Program-made: the position numbers and the translations under genes | The notes under the pieces: model-generated | What the model saw: the letters and a program-made list of their open reading frames with translations, nothing else | Database searches by the model: none | What the model was told of the DNA's origin: nothing | Shown here: positions 35,510 to 47,124 of the stretch, in pieces | Position numbering within the stretch: position 1 is the stretch's first letter | Layout of the letters: every line of letters begins with the position of its first letter | Origin: Siphonodentalium dalli | Taxonomy: Eukaryota; Mollusca; Scaphopoda; Gadilida; Siphonodentaliidae | DNA length: 64,000 nt | Assembly (NCBI GenBank): GCA_032622095.1 | Contig: CP136061.1 | Location: 188,796,369-188,860,368, forward strand | Reading direction: 5' to 3'

Positions 35510-36110
35510 GCATAAATTTGGTCAATAATTTCTCAGTGAAAAACATTTACGACAGTTCGAAACAAGAAACAGTTATGTTTTCTAGAAAACGTGGTAGACC
35601 TCTAAGTTTACACGAAAAGTGAAATTTTGTCAACTTCGATGTCAAGTTTGGTTTGTGATAGAAGACTCCAATATTTATGGTACATATATGTGAATACAAT
35701 AAGTCAACCGAACAGATTTAATTTTTTGTCAATATTAGTATCAATCACATTTGTAAGCAATTGCATACCAAACTGGTCTAACATATTCCATATTTTTGCC
35801 GCCATTTTGGTGGCCATTTTGAGCCAAAGTGATCAATAATTTTGGTTCTATTGAGGTGAAATATTCTTAAATCGCCAAGTTTCGCCAATTTCTTGTTGAA
35901 ATATGACTAGAATCCTAATGGAGATTTTTTGTGGAATTTTATAACGCGTTCTGTCAAATCGAATGTTTGATAGGTCGAAAGCGGCTGGGACCCGAATAAT
36001 GAAATATGTCATTGCTCCAAATATGAAAAATAAAGCCGCAATTATCCACCAGTTCCAAACAGTAGCAAATATTTGTGAAAATACTCATTGTGGTGGCCAT
36101 CTTGGACCGG
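35510..36110 (+). repeat. Dispersed copy of the 48-52 kb repeat family
   Basis: 'catatttttgccgccattttggtggccattttgagccaaag' (in parts) and 'caatttcttgttgaaatatgactagaatcc' occur here. 'tctgtcaaatcgaat' and 'gaaatatgtcattgctcc' follow in the same order as the 363-bp unit at 51.35-52.39 kb and the arms at 48.0-48.6 kb. The copy is well diverged. Confidence 0.6.
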
Positions 36111-36149
36111 GGGGGGGTCCAGTTTTGCCCTAAAAGGTGACACCACCCC

Positions 36150-36720
36150 AGTATTTTTACCCAGGTGTAACGTACCCTAGTGCAACCACCGGTGCTGGTA
36201 AACTTTGGTGCTCCAACACCACGTGCGGTATATCAGGGTGGTGCACCTGGGCTACATATGGGTGACAATACTGGGGTACATCAGGGTAAAATAATCGAGT
36301 GGTACCTGCTTAAAACACCCGTGGTATGCCCTGGTAAAAACACTCGGGGGAAATCCATCAAAAACACCAAGGTATACCTGGGTGGAAACACTGGGAGATG
36401 CACCTGGTAAGAAAACAACAAGGTGTGCCTACATCCAGGTAAGGAAACACCCAGTTACACCGGGGGGGGGGGTAAGACAATACCAATGTACACCTGGTGG
36501 GAAACATCAAGATACACCTGTGTATGGAACACCTGTCCATAGGAAACACCTGGGTGAATAAAACCATGGTACACCTGGGTGGGAAACACCCAGGTAGGAA
36601 ACACCCGGGTACACCGGTGTGCGTGGTCATTTGGTTAATTACACCCATGTTTATCCACACCAGGGTTTTTGTCTCGTTTCAGCTGGGTTAATCCTGGTAA
36701 AACTGGGGATTCGGGGGGTC
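36150..36720. repeat. GC-richer minisatellite of 'cctgggtgggaaacacc' type
   Basis: Variants of 'ggtacacctgggtgggaaacacc' repeat at irregular spacing of about 26-30 bp, with C/G-run interruptions (gggggggggg near 36,462). Weaker copies continue to about 36,810. The open frames over it on both strands are artefacts. Confidence 0.75.
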
Positions 36721-36810
36721 TTGGTGGTTGGTTGATGTCTTGGTAGATAGATAGACCCCCAGGTTTTGGCCCAAAAAACCTGGGTGGATTTACCAGGGTG
36801 GATTTTGATA

Positions 36811-37935
36811 TGGGTATGTCTTATCTTCAAAAAAATATATACTATTTAATTCAAACAAAAGAAAACAAACAAAATGTTTTGTTAAATTGATTTCAATAAA
36901 AAAAAAAAAGTATTTAAAAAAATATATAGGCTATTTCATTTTGTTTTAATTCAAAATGTTTAAACGGTCAAAATGTACGCGTATAATGGTTATGTTTAAG
37001 ATAAAAATTGCCCCTCCGACGCTGAATAAAGTCTCCCAAAGGTAGCACGTTTCAGAAGATGGATAGAATATATAATATAGGGGGGGGGGCTACTATACAC
37101 TTTCCCTTTTCACTCGAGCAATAACTTGCTATTTCGTTTCGGGAGATTCGAATGTATATAGAATAAATATAGATGTATGATGAAGATATAGTTCTTAAAT
37201 AAATTCGTTGGATTCTCGTCCTTGTCGAATATCACCATGCACATGCATTTCAAAGGCCCACTTAATTTTTCGAACCCCCAGATCACATTATATCAAATAT
37301 ATACCATATTATATACCATTTGAAAGAGGAAGCTACAAAACATTGTATTGTCAACTTATCCGGTGTAATAAGCTGTGAACATGTTGTTTTTGTTGAGATA
37401 CCGACGTGTATTCTGTGCTCAAGTTTCGTATGATACAGTACTATAAAGACTATTATTTTCAATGGAAGGGAAATAACTCTATATCTTAGGTAAAATTCTG
37501 ATGCATTCTGGGAGCGAAATGCGTGAAATGTTTCTATGATTTCCAGCTGTGATTTCAGCTATTTTCTATTACTCTATGGGCACCTTCTGAGACACAGACA
37601 TTCCAAATGTTGATGAATTATTTTAATCATATTTTAGGTCATAGATTGTTATTAAAACCGTATATCAAGGCACTATACAAAAATAATCGGTGACTCGAAA
37701 ATTAAATGGGCCGTTAACGAAGAGCAACTGAATAGAAGTCGTTTATGAATGGTTAATTTTCGTAAGAAACTAAATCAAGTTGGTCAATGGCCATTACTAC
37801 AAAGGCGAGTGGTTATTTCCGTTCTAGCTCTTCTCACGCCGTCCACTTTTAGAAACAGAGATTACCAATGTACCATTCAATAAATGTCACAATGTTAGAG
37901 AGACGCCAATTTTGGATTTATTGGGATATATAACA
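36811..37935. other. Upstream region of the CUB gene
   Basis: AT-rich, with no repeat structure that I can define. A poly-G run lies at 37,081-37,089. No convincing core promoter element was seen. Confidence 0.4.
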
Positions 37936-38038
37936 ATGTTGTGTCCAGTGCCTGTGTCGTTCTTGTTCATTCATTTGGTTGTGATTCATTCTCCAACAGG
38001 AGATACTTTTCAACAAGGCAGAAGGTTAAGCACACAAG
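37936..38038 (+). CDS. CUB-domain protein, predicted signal-peptide exon
   Basis: ATG at 37,936 opens MLCPVPVSFLFIHLVVIHSP followed by TGDTFQQGRRLSTQ, a short N-region and a hydrophobic core of about 11 residues like a cleavable signal peptide. The frame ends after one extra base at donor G|GTATTC (38,039). Spliced to 38,446 it completes a Gly codon and runs into NQCGRQ, the start of the CUB domain. No upstream in-frame ATG is close. An acceptor-like ttttag lies near 37,851, so a 5' UTR exon boundary is possible. The role as first coding exon is inferred from phase, hydrophobicity and distance (407 bp). Confidence 0.55.
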
Positions 38039-38445
38039 GTATTCCTTTGTGCATATATATAATGCTTGACAGTACTGCACGTCGCATATGCTCTCTAACC
38101 TAACTATATGATGGGATTCTTATTATATATATATATATATATATATATATCACAGTTATCACTTTATCTTTGCATGCACGCTATATATCAATCAATATTA
38201 AGCGGCCTCCATGTGGCCACTCATGCACCAGTTGGCTTTCATATAATTTTGACCGTCGTAATCAGTGTTTTAATTATAATTTGCACGTAGAAGTGTTATA
38301 TACTAGTTTTGTCAGGGTACGAAATGACTTGTTCCGTTATTATTGCTATATATAATATTATGCTCCTTTGTCATTCTTTTCGAGCCACGATATCATACAC
38401 GTATTTATAACTTGTAATATTATATTCTCTCACTTATTATTTCAG

Positions 38446-38617
38446 GCAATCAATGTGGTCGGCAAATAAGCGAATCATCTGGAGTAATCATGAGTCCAAA
38501 CTATCCTAATTTCTACCCGAGAAGATCCAACTGTAGATGGGTCATATCAGGAATACCCCGAAGTACTATAACCATGTCATCAATGGCATTCGACGTCGAA
38601 GACAGCGCAGATTGCAT
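38446..38617 (+). CDS. CUB-domain protein, exon with N-terminal half of CUB
   Basis: This 172-bp exon has acceptor ttatttcag (AG 38,444-38,445) and donor AT|GTAAGA. It reads NQCGRQISESSGVIMSPNYP, then FYPRRSNCRWVISG, then AFDVEDSADC. CGG-like start, SSGVI.SPNYP..YP, C.W.I and FD(V/L)E..xxC are the classic CUB signature: extracellular beta-sandwich modules in proteases, receptors and matrix proteins. By the predicted numbering, Cys38-Cys64 should form the first disulfide and Cys91 starts the second. Glu86 fits the first calcium ligand of calcium-binding CUBs. Phase 1 in, phase 2 out; the join to 47,125 restores a Met codon. Confidence 0.92.
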
Positions 38618-41230
38618 GTAAGAGTCAGACTCCGTTACATTTCGTTCAACTGTATAGATGTTGATTGTAATGAAACCTGGATCTCGTTTAAACGAGACTG
38701 AAATCCAACTTTCCGCGACGGTATATATATATTGTTGTCGTATATATACAGTATATCGCGGCATAAAACTCCCCAAATTTTTTTTAATGCGTGCTTATAA
38801 TTAATTAGCGTATTTATAAGCTTCTGTTATCTCAGTAGATTCCGATGGTCTAGGTTAACCTTCTAAAGAATCCACCGTCTGCCTAACCGACAGCCTTGAG
38901 GAATTTGAGAATTTGGTCTAAAACATAAATAGGTTTTTACAGGAATTAGGATTTTACCCACATGCATGGAGCGGGGGAATATATTTTTAAAACCCACAGA
39001 ATTACCATATATATAATGGTTATGTTTTATATATGGATAACACTATCTATATTTTAGCTTAAAGGTACTCAACCCGATTCGATTGTCCCCATATACAGAT
39101 TCCAACAACAACGACAACAACATTTTTAGAAATACCGCTTCATGCAGTTATCAGAATCGATTAATTGCCCAAACATAATGCTAACCACTGTCAACTATAG
39201 TATAAAATTGCCCAAAACGTGTTATTTATCAACATGTTGTTCGACGAAATGCCTTATTATCAACACCAAGCCTCTTGATTTTAGAGTTATCCATCTTCAT
39301 CCGCTCGTCGACATTTTACTGGGCCAGTAATAAGTCCACTATATAGTAAGTCTCGATGCATGGTGAAAAATAGTAAATTTCAAAAATCAGTGTCTAATAA
39401 CTTTGAGCTTCGATATGTGGGCTCCTCGACTCAAATCAAATATTGTTTAACCCCGAAACCAACTAAATAGTAATTGGGGGGGCGCTATACCGGATTATGC
39501 ATCTTTAATGATTGACAATGGTTTCAACGATGGTCACCAAAATGGCGGCTTAAAACCGCGAAAATATAAGTTTTCGTTAAATTCTCACAACTGTCACCCA
39601 GTATATGGACAATGGTGCTAAATTTGATTCAAAAACATTGACCATACTATAGGGTGTGTAGGACGATTCGACACTTGGTTGTTTCGGACCAAGCACTTTA
39701 TCGTTTCGGCACTTCGTTGAAGACGTTTCGGCACATGATTTGTTTAATATTTTTGACATGATTAGTCAGTATATATACAGTCGAGCATTTTTAGATGTAG
39801 TATAATGTGTTCTGTCTTTCCATGGTACAAAGAAGACGGAAATGTATAGTAAGAGATTGTTTTCGCAACGTTTTCTAGCTATGAAACATAATTTCACTCT
39901 TATATAAATATGGCTCAAAAATATATTTCTTATAGTTTTTACCCAAAATATAAAAATTATTTATTTCGATATTATCTATGCTGTATAAAAAAACTAATTC
40001 TGCGCCGTGTAGCTTTGTCACACGAGACCGCGTATATTGCGTGACAAAAGCGATATACATTTGTTATTGTAATAATGATTATAATCCGACTACATATATA
40101 TTTATTATTTTTGACAAACAAAATTCAAATCTAGAATCTTTTATCAGGGCATTTCCGAAAAAAATTAGCTAATCCTGAAACCATTGATCCTTCAGAATAC
40201 TGGAGAATAATAAACAGTCTTCGGTCGAAAAATGATAGCGCCGATAATATAAATCAAGCTGAAACTGTTTAATTTTTTCGAACAGTTACTATGTCCAAGA
40301 GTAAATAGTCCACCAAATGAAGTATTACTACCGTAAAATGTTCAATTGCTCCTCAGCGACAAACCCATGCGTGCATGGCGTCCACAGAAATGTTAAATGC
40401 TTTAACACGGCTTAGAGGTCAATCCCATTGTTGCAATCGTTCCCTGATTTTTTGGTAAAGCACACCATTTCCCATTGGCGAAGGAATATATATAGTTCAG
40501 TGATTATCCAATTGTTAGGCACACGCAACTCATATAGACAAATCGCACGGGCACTTCAAAGTGGGACCATTCCGTGTTGTTTCTGACATATCTATTCACA
40601 TTCAACGGCGAATATAGTTCATGTTAATCACGTTGTTGGACGTGGCTAACCGACTATTGTGTCCAATCGCGGCCAGCGCACGGATTGTGCGTCGTGGCCA
40701 AAACACGCTCAACGGCACATTTCCAGTTGATAGCATTATGTGGGATCAATTGTGCTCGAAGTCGGTCAGAGCACGCTAATAGTTCTTTACCAGAATAAAT
40801 CTCGTCTTCGACTCGATTGATTCTGATAAAGAACAATTCTTGCAATGTGCTCTAACCCTTACTAAACAATATGAGAAATCGACAGGATCATACATTTATA
40901 GAATGAAATATTCAGCCAGGTGAAATATTGATGACATTGCACACCTTTTCGGATTCATTCTCTGAATCACTGAAGTGTACATTACCCAACACTTGGATGC
41001 AAATTTTAGCAACATATAATATAAAAGTTAATGATATCGGAAAACTAGTTGCAAATGACAAATATATATATAGCGAATGATTTGAACTCAATTTTTAAGA
41101 CATGTCGATATTTTATACGCGATATATATATTATGATGAAAAATTGTCTGGGGCAAATAAGCTCCATACGTATTGTGGGCTGCACATTCTAGTCTGATTG
41201 GCATCCGTTTTAAATTGTACCAATCTAAAC
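38618..41230. other. First part of the long CUB intron
   Basis: AT-rich, with a small TA-rich palindrome near 38,718-38,760 and 'cgtttcggcac' repeats at 39,680-39,735. At about 40,515-40,590 (+) a short frame reads LGTRNSYRQIARALQSG, which resembles part of a helix-turn-helix of a transposon integrase; it is too short to assign. No other feature was supported. Confidence 0.35.
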
Positions 41231-44142
41231 CACCCTATGTGTGCCGATCGGTGTATTGCTGTGGGTCGGTGTAGAGCTGCTAAACACGGGAATTCCCGTG
41301 CGAGGGGTAGATTGGAAAACGTGGTTTGTCAAAGCACAGAATGAAATTTCCTTAACTGTTTTTTTGCTTTAATCATCGAACAAAGGAACCAACAAACAGC
41401 AAGTATGATTGCCTAGTTAATAATATCGCATAATCGCGTCCCTTCAATACTTTTATCACAGCTTTTGCCTCGAAAAAGGTAAAATTCCTGTTTAAATCTC
41501 CATAACTTTTGCAAACCAAGACCTATTCTTCGGGAAACCAATTGAAATTATAGGCAAATATATTGAGAATCGATTTGGGTGGGTAAACCCAACCATCAAA
41601 GCTATATTTCTTGGTGAAAATTTAGTTTGAAGGAGGGCACTACCGAGAAAACATGGCACGAATATAGCAATGAGAAAACATGGTATGATCGGGAAAAAGC
41701 TTTCAAAGATCGGATGATAGCTGAAATTAAACCTTCATATATGCTTGTATTATAACAGGTTTAGGCGGTGTTATTCTCAGGACATTCTTCAAACATATGT
41801 GGGACTGATTGATCATGACTAAACATATCGTATAAACATTTACGTCAGGTGCAAATATCATTTTATTATGACTTAGCCATAGTTGTTTCGTATTGTATTA
41901 ATTGCGTCGCAGAGTTGGCATTAGCTTTTAGAATCATGTTGGTCTCAACGAGTCTTGTGGTGATGTGTTGTATTATCTCGACTAATTCCGAAGATGCAGA
42001 AGATAAGACTGACTCCAAGTCATCGATTCCACAGGCCTCACAATCTTCTATAATTTCCAAACATCTTGATACTGCTTCTTTGTCCTTCTCCAGTGTTTTC
42101 CGTCTGTCTTCCAGAGTTGGCTCGGTTTCTCTTCCCCAACAATCAACATCACCAAGAACTTTGCCTTTTCCTCTGCATATCTTTTTTCCGTCGACTGCTA
42201 TCTTAACTATTTTTTCCAAACACATGTGCTACTGGCTGGATAATGTCTTGGCGAATACCAGGAAGATAACCCTTAGATTCTTAAGAACAATAGATCTTTT
42301 TTAGATTCTTGGTCCTTTGTCATAAGGTTGAGTCTATGAGGTACGGCAAACTCAGCTTAGCTGTTAGAGGGTCATAGTAGTTTTTCTCTGTTAATCCTTG
42401 AGTTAAGTCGCCAATGTGTTGAGGACCCCGCATGAAAGGAAGAAATTTTCCTTGAAATAGCCGATATCCAGCTAACCAGAACATTTTGGTTTCTCTTAGA
42501 AATCGCATCATCGATGTAGTTGGCAAAGAAAATAACCGGATTAAGTCCAAGAATAACAAATAACATATATTGTCTAAGGGCAGTGAGACATGAGCGATCA
42601 GTCGATTCATCTCCACATACAGATAGACATGCCCTCACCTTCTAACTGTTGTAGCACTTTTGGCAGCAGGTCTGTTAGTTCCTCAATCTCAACTTCAAAT
42701 TCCGTTTCGTCTATTTGGATACTACTGCCAATGATATCATCCATTGAACTGTCTTCTTGTTCATCAACTAGTTCTGATTCATAGTTTAGTTTTCGCTTGG
42801 CAGGTGTGTTGAGTTTTTTTACTTTCGATTTCACATTGACAATGTATATTGACTCGTCCTTAACATCGACCCTTCTCCCCTCTGAGACTAGGTCTGTTGG
42901 AATGACACCACGGTGAACTTTCAGCGCGTATTTCTCTGTCCCTGTCGCATGGTCCAAAAACTTTTCCAAATATCGCAACTCACATTGTCCGTGATCTGTG
43001 ACATTGTGATCTGCAATATCGCTCAGGTTCGTCCACTTTGATCCACAGTGAAAACATTTAAACGCCTGCACCATCCCAGAAATGATGAGAGAAATCACCA
43101 TGTGAATGCATATTATGGAACTTACTTATATTGAGATCAATCAACTGGATTCAATGATTACGTGATATATACGTCACAAGGTGGATGGATCGCCTGACAG
43201 AAACCCGAATGAAAGAGTTTACAAGTTAGTACATCTATACTGAGTGAGTTATATCACGTAATCATCGCAGCCTGTTGGTTATTCTGTTTATTACATATCC
43301 CAGCTAGGAATTTGGCAGCTTGATGTGTGGTTTAAGTTGTTGGGAACAACTTTTAAAAGACAATTTATGCACGAAATTTCACAAAAAGAAATTAAACGTC
43401 AAAGGGGAAATGACGTCAATTTCGGCAGTGACAATATACATATATAGGCCTACCTGATAATTGACTAGGAAATCTGTATAAATCACACATATATGCTAGA
43501 TAGGTAATAAATACAATGTTGTAGGTTATTACAGACATGCCATATCGATATTAGATCAATTGCATATTCCAACAGATCATCGAATACGGAAACAGCTGCA
43601 TTTAGTTCAAATTCCATTAAAATATCAATGAAACTGGATGTCAATTCTTTGCTATTTCCCGCATATTTGCGGTAAAATCGTAACTATCAGATGATCTTCT
43701 CGTGCTATATTCGTGCCATTTTTTCTCGGTAGTGCCCTCCGTCAAACTAAATTTTCACCAAGAAATATAGCTTTGATGGTTGGGTTTACCCACCCAAATT
43801 GATTCTCAATATATTTGCCTATAATTTCAATTGGTTTCCCGAGGTAAAGGTCTTGGTTTGCAAAAGTTATGGAGATTTAACCAGGAATTTTACCTTTTTC
43901 GAGGCAAAAGCTGTGATAAAAGTATTGAAGGGACGCGATTATGCGATATTATTAACTAGGCAATCTTACTTACTGTTTGTTGGTTCCTTGTTCGATGATT
44001 AAAGCAAAAAAACAGTTAAGAAAATTTCATTCTGTGCTTTGACAAACCACGTTTTCCAATCTACCCCTCGTACGGGAATTCCCGCGGTTAACAGCTCTAC
44101 ACTGACCCACAGCAACACACCGATCGGCACACATATAGGGTG
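41231..44142 (-). mobile_element. 2.9 kb DNA transposon with about 450-bp TIRs
   Basis: The left arm 41,231-41,685 and right arm 43,700-44,142 are inverted copies, about 90% alike by eye. The outer ends are CACCCTATGTGTGCCGATCG and CACCCTATATGTGTGCCGAT. Inward they share 'gaattcccgt', 'ttgatgattaaagcaa'-type blocks and 'gagggcactaccgagaaa'. The interior carries a broken minus-strand gene with an N-terminal C2H2-like finger. No target duplication is evident and the superfamily is not recognised. It lies within the CUB intron. Confidence 0.85.
41866..43101 (-). pseudogene. Broken transposon gene with N-terminal C2H2-like finger
   Basis: Three same-strand pieces read N- to C-terminally. 43,074-42,607 has FKCFHCGSKW and ADHNVTDH (C-x2-C-x12-H-x4-H), then KVHRGVIPTDLVSEGRRVDV, and an acidic tail. 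42,616-42,320 has KMFWLAGYRLFQGKFLPFMR and the YDPLTAKLSLPYL region. 42,225-41,866 has AVDGKKICRGKGKVLGDVDC and a charged helix ETEPTLEDRRKTLEKDKEA. Composition looks protein-coding, but the pieces are in different frames with stops between. A donor-like AAG|GTGAGG at 42,639 could make one break an intron. I do not recognise the family. Its position between long TIRs suggests a transposase or accessory protein. No catalytic triad could be placed. Confidence 0.6.
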
Positions 44143-44376
44143 CGTGGATTCTTCAGAACGATATTGATCATGCATGCACCGCATTCCGCCAAGTTTAAAA
44201 AAACACGTTTTTCGCTAAAAACACGCATTGCATGCATGGTGCCTTGGTGAGCGGACTATCACATTCGTCGTGAAATATATATGTTAGCCTGTATGGATTA
44301 AAGAATAAACCAGGCGCGCCATATTACAAGCAACAATGTGCAACATTTTGGCGGGAACATGTACATTATTATATTA

Positions 44377-44449
44377 CAGTTGTCGCCCGCGCTTGAGTGA
44401 CACACATATATTAGTCAGGCGCTCGAGATCGGAATGTCACCCGATGGCC
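44377..44449. repeat. Short dispersed repeat, copy 2 of 2
   Basis: Shares 'acagttgtc(a/g)cccgcg', 'gctcgaga' and 'ggaatgtcacccgatggcc' with 17,910-17,983, in the same order and orientation. Confidence 0.5.
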
Positions 44450-44581
44450 TTTATATGCTCGAGAGTGCATGGAGTGTCATTCCAATCGAGAGCGGTCGTC
44501 TATAACTTATCGCGTAAATTGCAAGTTAGCACAATGCGGCGCAGAAGCTGATCCATTATTTCAGAATCGTTAGTCTATTAA

Positions 44582-45221
44582 AGGGGTTCTGTACACAGAG
44601 TTAGGCAAATTTTTTTATTTACTCCCATTGACATAACTTTCAAGTTAGATTGTGTTCGTGTTATATGAGTTTCGTATAAACCTAATTTAGCGACGAAAAT
44701 ATTGATCTTGGAAATAAAAAATATTACGATTTCAAACTACGCGCCATGTTTTTTACCTTCACCGGAGAAGACGCAGGTTGCAGGATGAACCGGAAGTTCA
44801 ATTGATGCCTGCAATCTAGTCCGTCGAACAATCTCACCCCCTATAAAAATACTTGACGCTTTATGAATCTTGTTTCTTCTCTTTTTCCCCAAATTGGTTA
44901 TAGCGGGACTTCCTTTTGCATGTATCATGCATGTTTTGTTCGCAACTCAATAATGTTCGTCGTAAACGGCCGTCGATAAAAGACACCCAACATGTGAGAT
45001 TTCAAGAACGGTAACTCGTAATGGCATAATTCGCCATTTTATGACTCCAGCCATAAATTCATTTATATTAAATAATTCAATTTGACTTTTATGATAGCCT
45101 GTTAACCGGAACGTTTTCAGTAGACATCGTCGACTCAAATACGTTATTTTAAAATATAATATTGATACTATAGATCGCAATTGTTACCGGGAATTTATTG
45201 AAATTGGCGTACAGTACCCCT
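44582..45221. mobile_element. 640-bp TTAA-flanked DNA element
   Basis: TTAA at 44,578-44,581 and 45,222-45,225 bracket AGGGGTTCTGTAC and, inverted, AGGGGTACTGTAC. Weaker TIR similarity runs to about 35 bp. The TTAA duplication suggests piggyBac-type mobilisation, but the ends differ from the CCCTTTCAGTGCC family at 11.5 and 18.1 kb. No transposase frame. Confidence 0.7.
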
Positions 45222-45279
45222 TTAAGTAAACCATCATCGTCGCCGTCGTCCTTGTCGTCCGAGTTGTCATCGTCACCGT

Positions 45280-45305
45280 CATCATCATCATCATCATCAT
45301 CATCA
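45280..45305. repeat. (CAT)n microsatellite
   Basis: About eight CAT/ATC units, preceded by impure GTC/CGT-rich triplets from about 45,233. Confidence 0.9.
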
Positions 45306-45493
45306 CCGGGGAGATCACTCTATACGCGAACGTTGGTTAGAAAGGTAACCAAATTGTTTGCAACATACATGTATAGCCCTCGTTAATCCTCGCCACTCAA
45401 TATTCCGATGTTGAATGGGTCACTGTTAGCGTTTTGCTTATCGCTCAACATTTACGTGCTGTATATAAACAAACGCTCAGCTCACACCAAGTG

Positions 45494-46618
45494 GAGCGAA
45501 CAAGTCAGATTCTATTTGGCTCTATTAGTTCCTTGCGGTGTCAGAGCGTCGGTACGAGTGATTTGAGCGGTCTGTAACCTTAATTGGAAGCAACCGCCCT
45601 CGTGCTGATGCCGGCGAGTGAGACGGTTTTGGATTTGGCTTAGTGCGACGGACAATGGAGCTAATCCCTGACGCCGCGTTAGCAGCGATAGAGAGATCTC
45701 AAATTGCGGATATTGTTAGCTGGAATCTCCAGTCTAACAGAGGCTATTTGACTCTCTGCGTTGAATTCAGGACGGGAGATGCTGGAAACCAGAGATCTTC
45801 CACCTGGAGCAAGGCCAAGACCAGCCGTACCATGAAAGAGGAGCCTCCTAAGAAAAAGACACCAGCTCGAAGGAGAAGGGACGCAGCCAGACGGGCGAAA
45901 TGGAAGAAGAAGATGGGGGCGACCGTTGATCGACCGGTCACCCCTCCCCGTGTGGCTCAGCCGTCTATAGTCAAAGCCGGCGGGTCGAAGTTGTCTGAGA
46001 GACGCCCAGACGACTCGACCTGCATGGAGACTGACGACATATAGCACCAACTAGCAGGGATTCCGTGGATCTGCCGGAGATCCCTGCTGTCGTCGTCGAG
46101 GCTTGCGGAGACAGGGACTTGGATACCACCCCAGATGTTCCTGCCGCCAGCTTCGACGTGGAACTGGATAGCTATACACCTCGGACACCGGATTACCAAA
46201 ACATCCCGGTGTCCTCCAGCTCTACCACCACCAGCAACTCCAACAACAACAACAGTAGTGGCAGGCCTACCGATTTCGAACGGCTTTCCGGCATGGACCT
46301 TGACTTTAATGATCCAATCATCATTGAATCTTTGAGATTGATTAAAGAAGCAGAAGACAGACAACTCGCCGACCTCGCCGCCACCAACACAACCTCTCCA
46401 ACATCAGCAACATCGACAGAAACATCTGATCATAGAACAAAAAAGAAAGCCAAGAAAACCAAAAAAAAAAAATAGATCATTTTCACCTCACCAATCTCAT
46501 GTTATGTATTACCATTACATGTATTCTCATTAAATTTCAAGTGGGTTGTAGGAGAGGGGTTCCGCCCCTTTCAAATCTTCCCGGGAAGGTTTCCCAAACC
46601 CCCCATAGTAGTAGTAGT
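45494..46618 (+). mobile_element. ORF1-only retroposon with 10-bp target duplication
   Basis: The element runs from GAGCGAACAAGTCAG to CATAGTAGTAGTAGT and is flanked by identical ACACCAAGTG at 45,484-45,493 and 46,619-46,628. A (TAG)n tail and a direct repeat of that size are hallmarks of target-primed retrotransposition. It has a 5' leader of about 160 bp, a basic ORF (45,655-46,475 with one frameshift) and a 3' UTR with a CCCGGG hairpin. It lacks reverse transcriptase, so it is a half-LINE type non-autonomous element. Confidence 0.85.
45655..46475 (+). pseudogene. Retroposon ORF1-like protein, one frameshift
   Basis: ATG at 45,655 opens MELIPDAALAAIERSQIADI, then a basic stretch (TPARRRRDAARRAKWKKKM, about 75-95) and a stop at 46,042. 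A second frame, open from 46,035 and reading through 46,475, continues DLPEIPAVVVEA, a Ser/Thr/Asn-rich linker, the segment DFNDPIIIESLRLIKEAEDR and a lysine-rich end (KKKAKKTKKKK). A single-base indel near 46,030 would join them at about 272 residues. The basic character suits a nucleic-acid-binding ORF1/gag-like protein. No RT, endonuclease or zinc knuckle is present. The start at 45,655 is preferred over the in-frame GTG at 45,643. Confidence 0.6.
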
Positions 46619-46628
46619 ACACCAAGTG

Positions 46629-47124
46629 TGTTTTGTGGATAATATCGCATTCATACTCTCATTATATATACTATACTATCAGTACGTATATGTTATTGAT
46701 GATTTTTCATAATTTGGAAACTGTTGTTTCTAAGTTATAACCTATATAACAAATTTCATACGTGCCTTATAATTAATGTCATTTTGGTGGTTACATCGTG
46801 GAATTTGGTCCGTGCAATGTAAACCAATAAGCAATAGAAGTATGATATCCTCGTCTGCCATTTTGGCATATATATATAATATTCATGGAAACGTAAATGT
46901 GTTTTCCGTTATACAAAACACAGGCACGAATTTATAATTAACCAACTTCAAGCCATCGACTCGTTCAATCTCGCAGCATAATTTCGACATGAAGATATTG
47001 AATGGCTCAAACATTTCGTTGTAAAACGTACAGAATAACAGTTTTCAGACAGATTCTGAAGTATCAAATTAGAAGTTATTAAAATATTAACCATAAATTA
47101 TATTCTAGTTCATGTTGTATGTAG
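46629..47124. other. CUB intron, no element recognised
   Basis: AT-rich intron between the retroposon and the second CUB exon. Nothing supportable. Confidence 0.4.

Noticed and set aside
40515-40590. Possible integrase-type helix-turn-helix fragment (LGTRNSYRQIARALQ)
   Set aside because: Only about 20 residues with no neighbouring catalytic motif; too short to call.
44737-44928. 63-codon frame with a basic N-terminus inside the TTAA element
   Set aside because: Lies entirely in a non-autonomous DNA element without conserved neighbours; likely chance.
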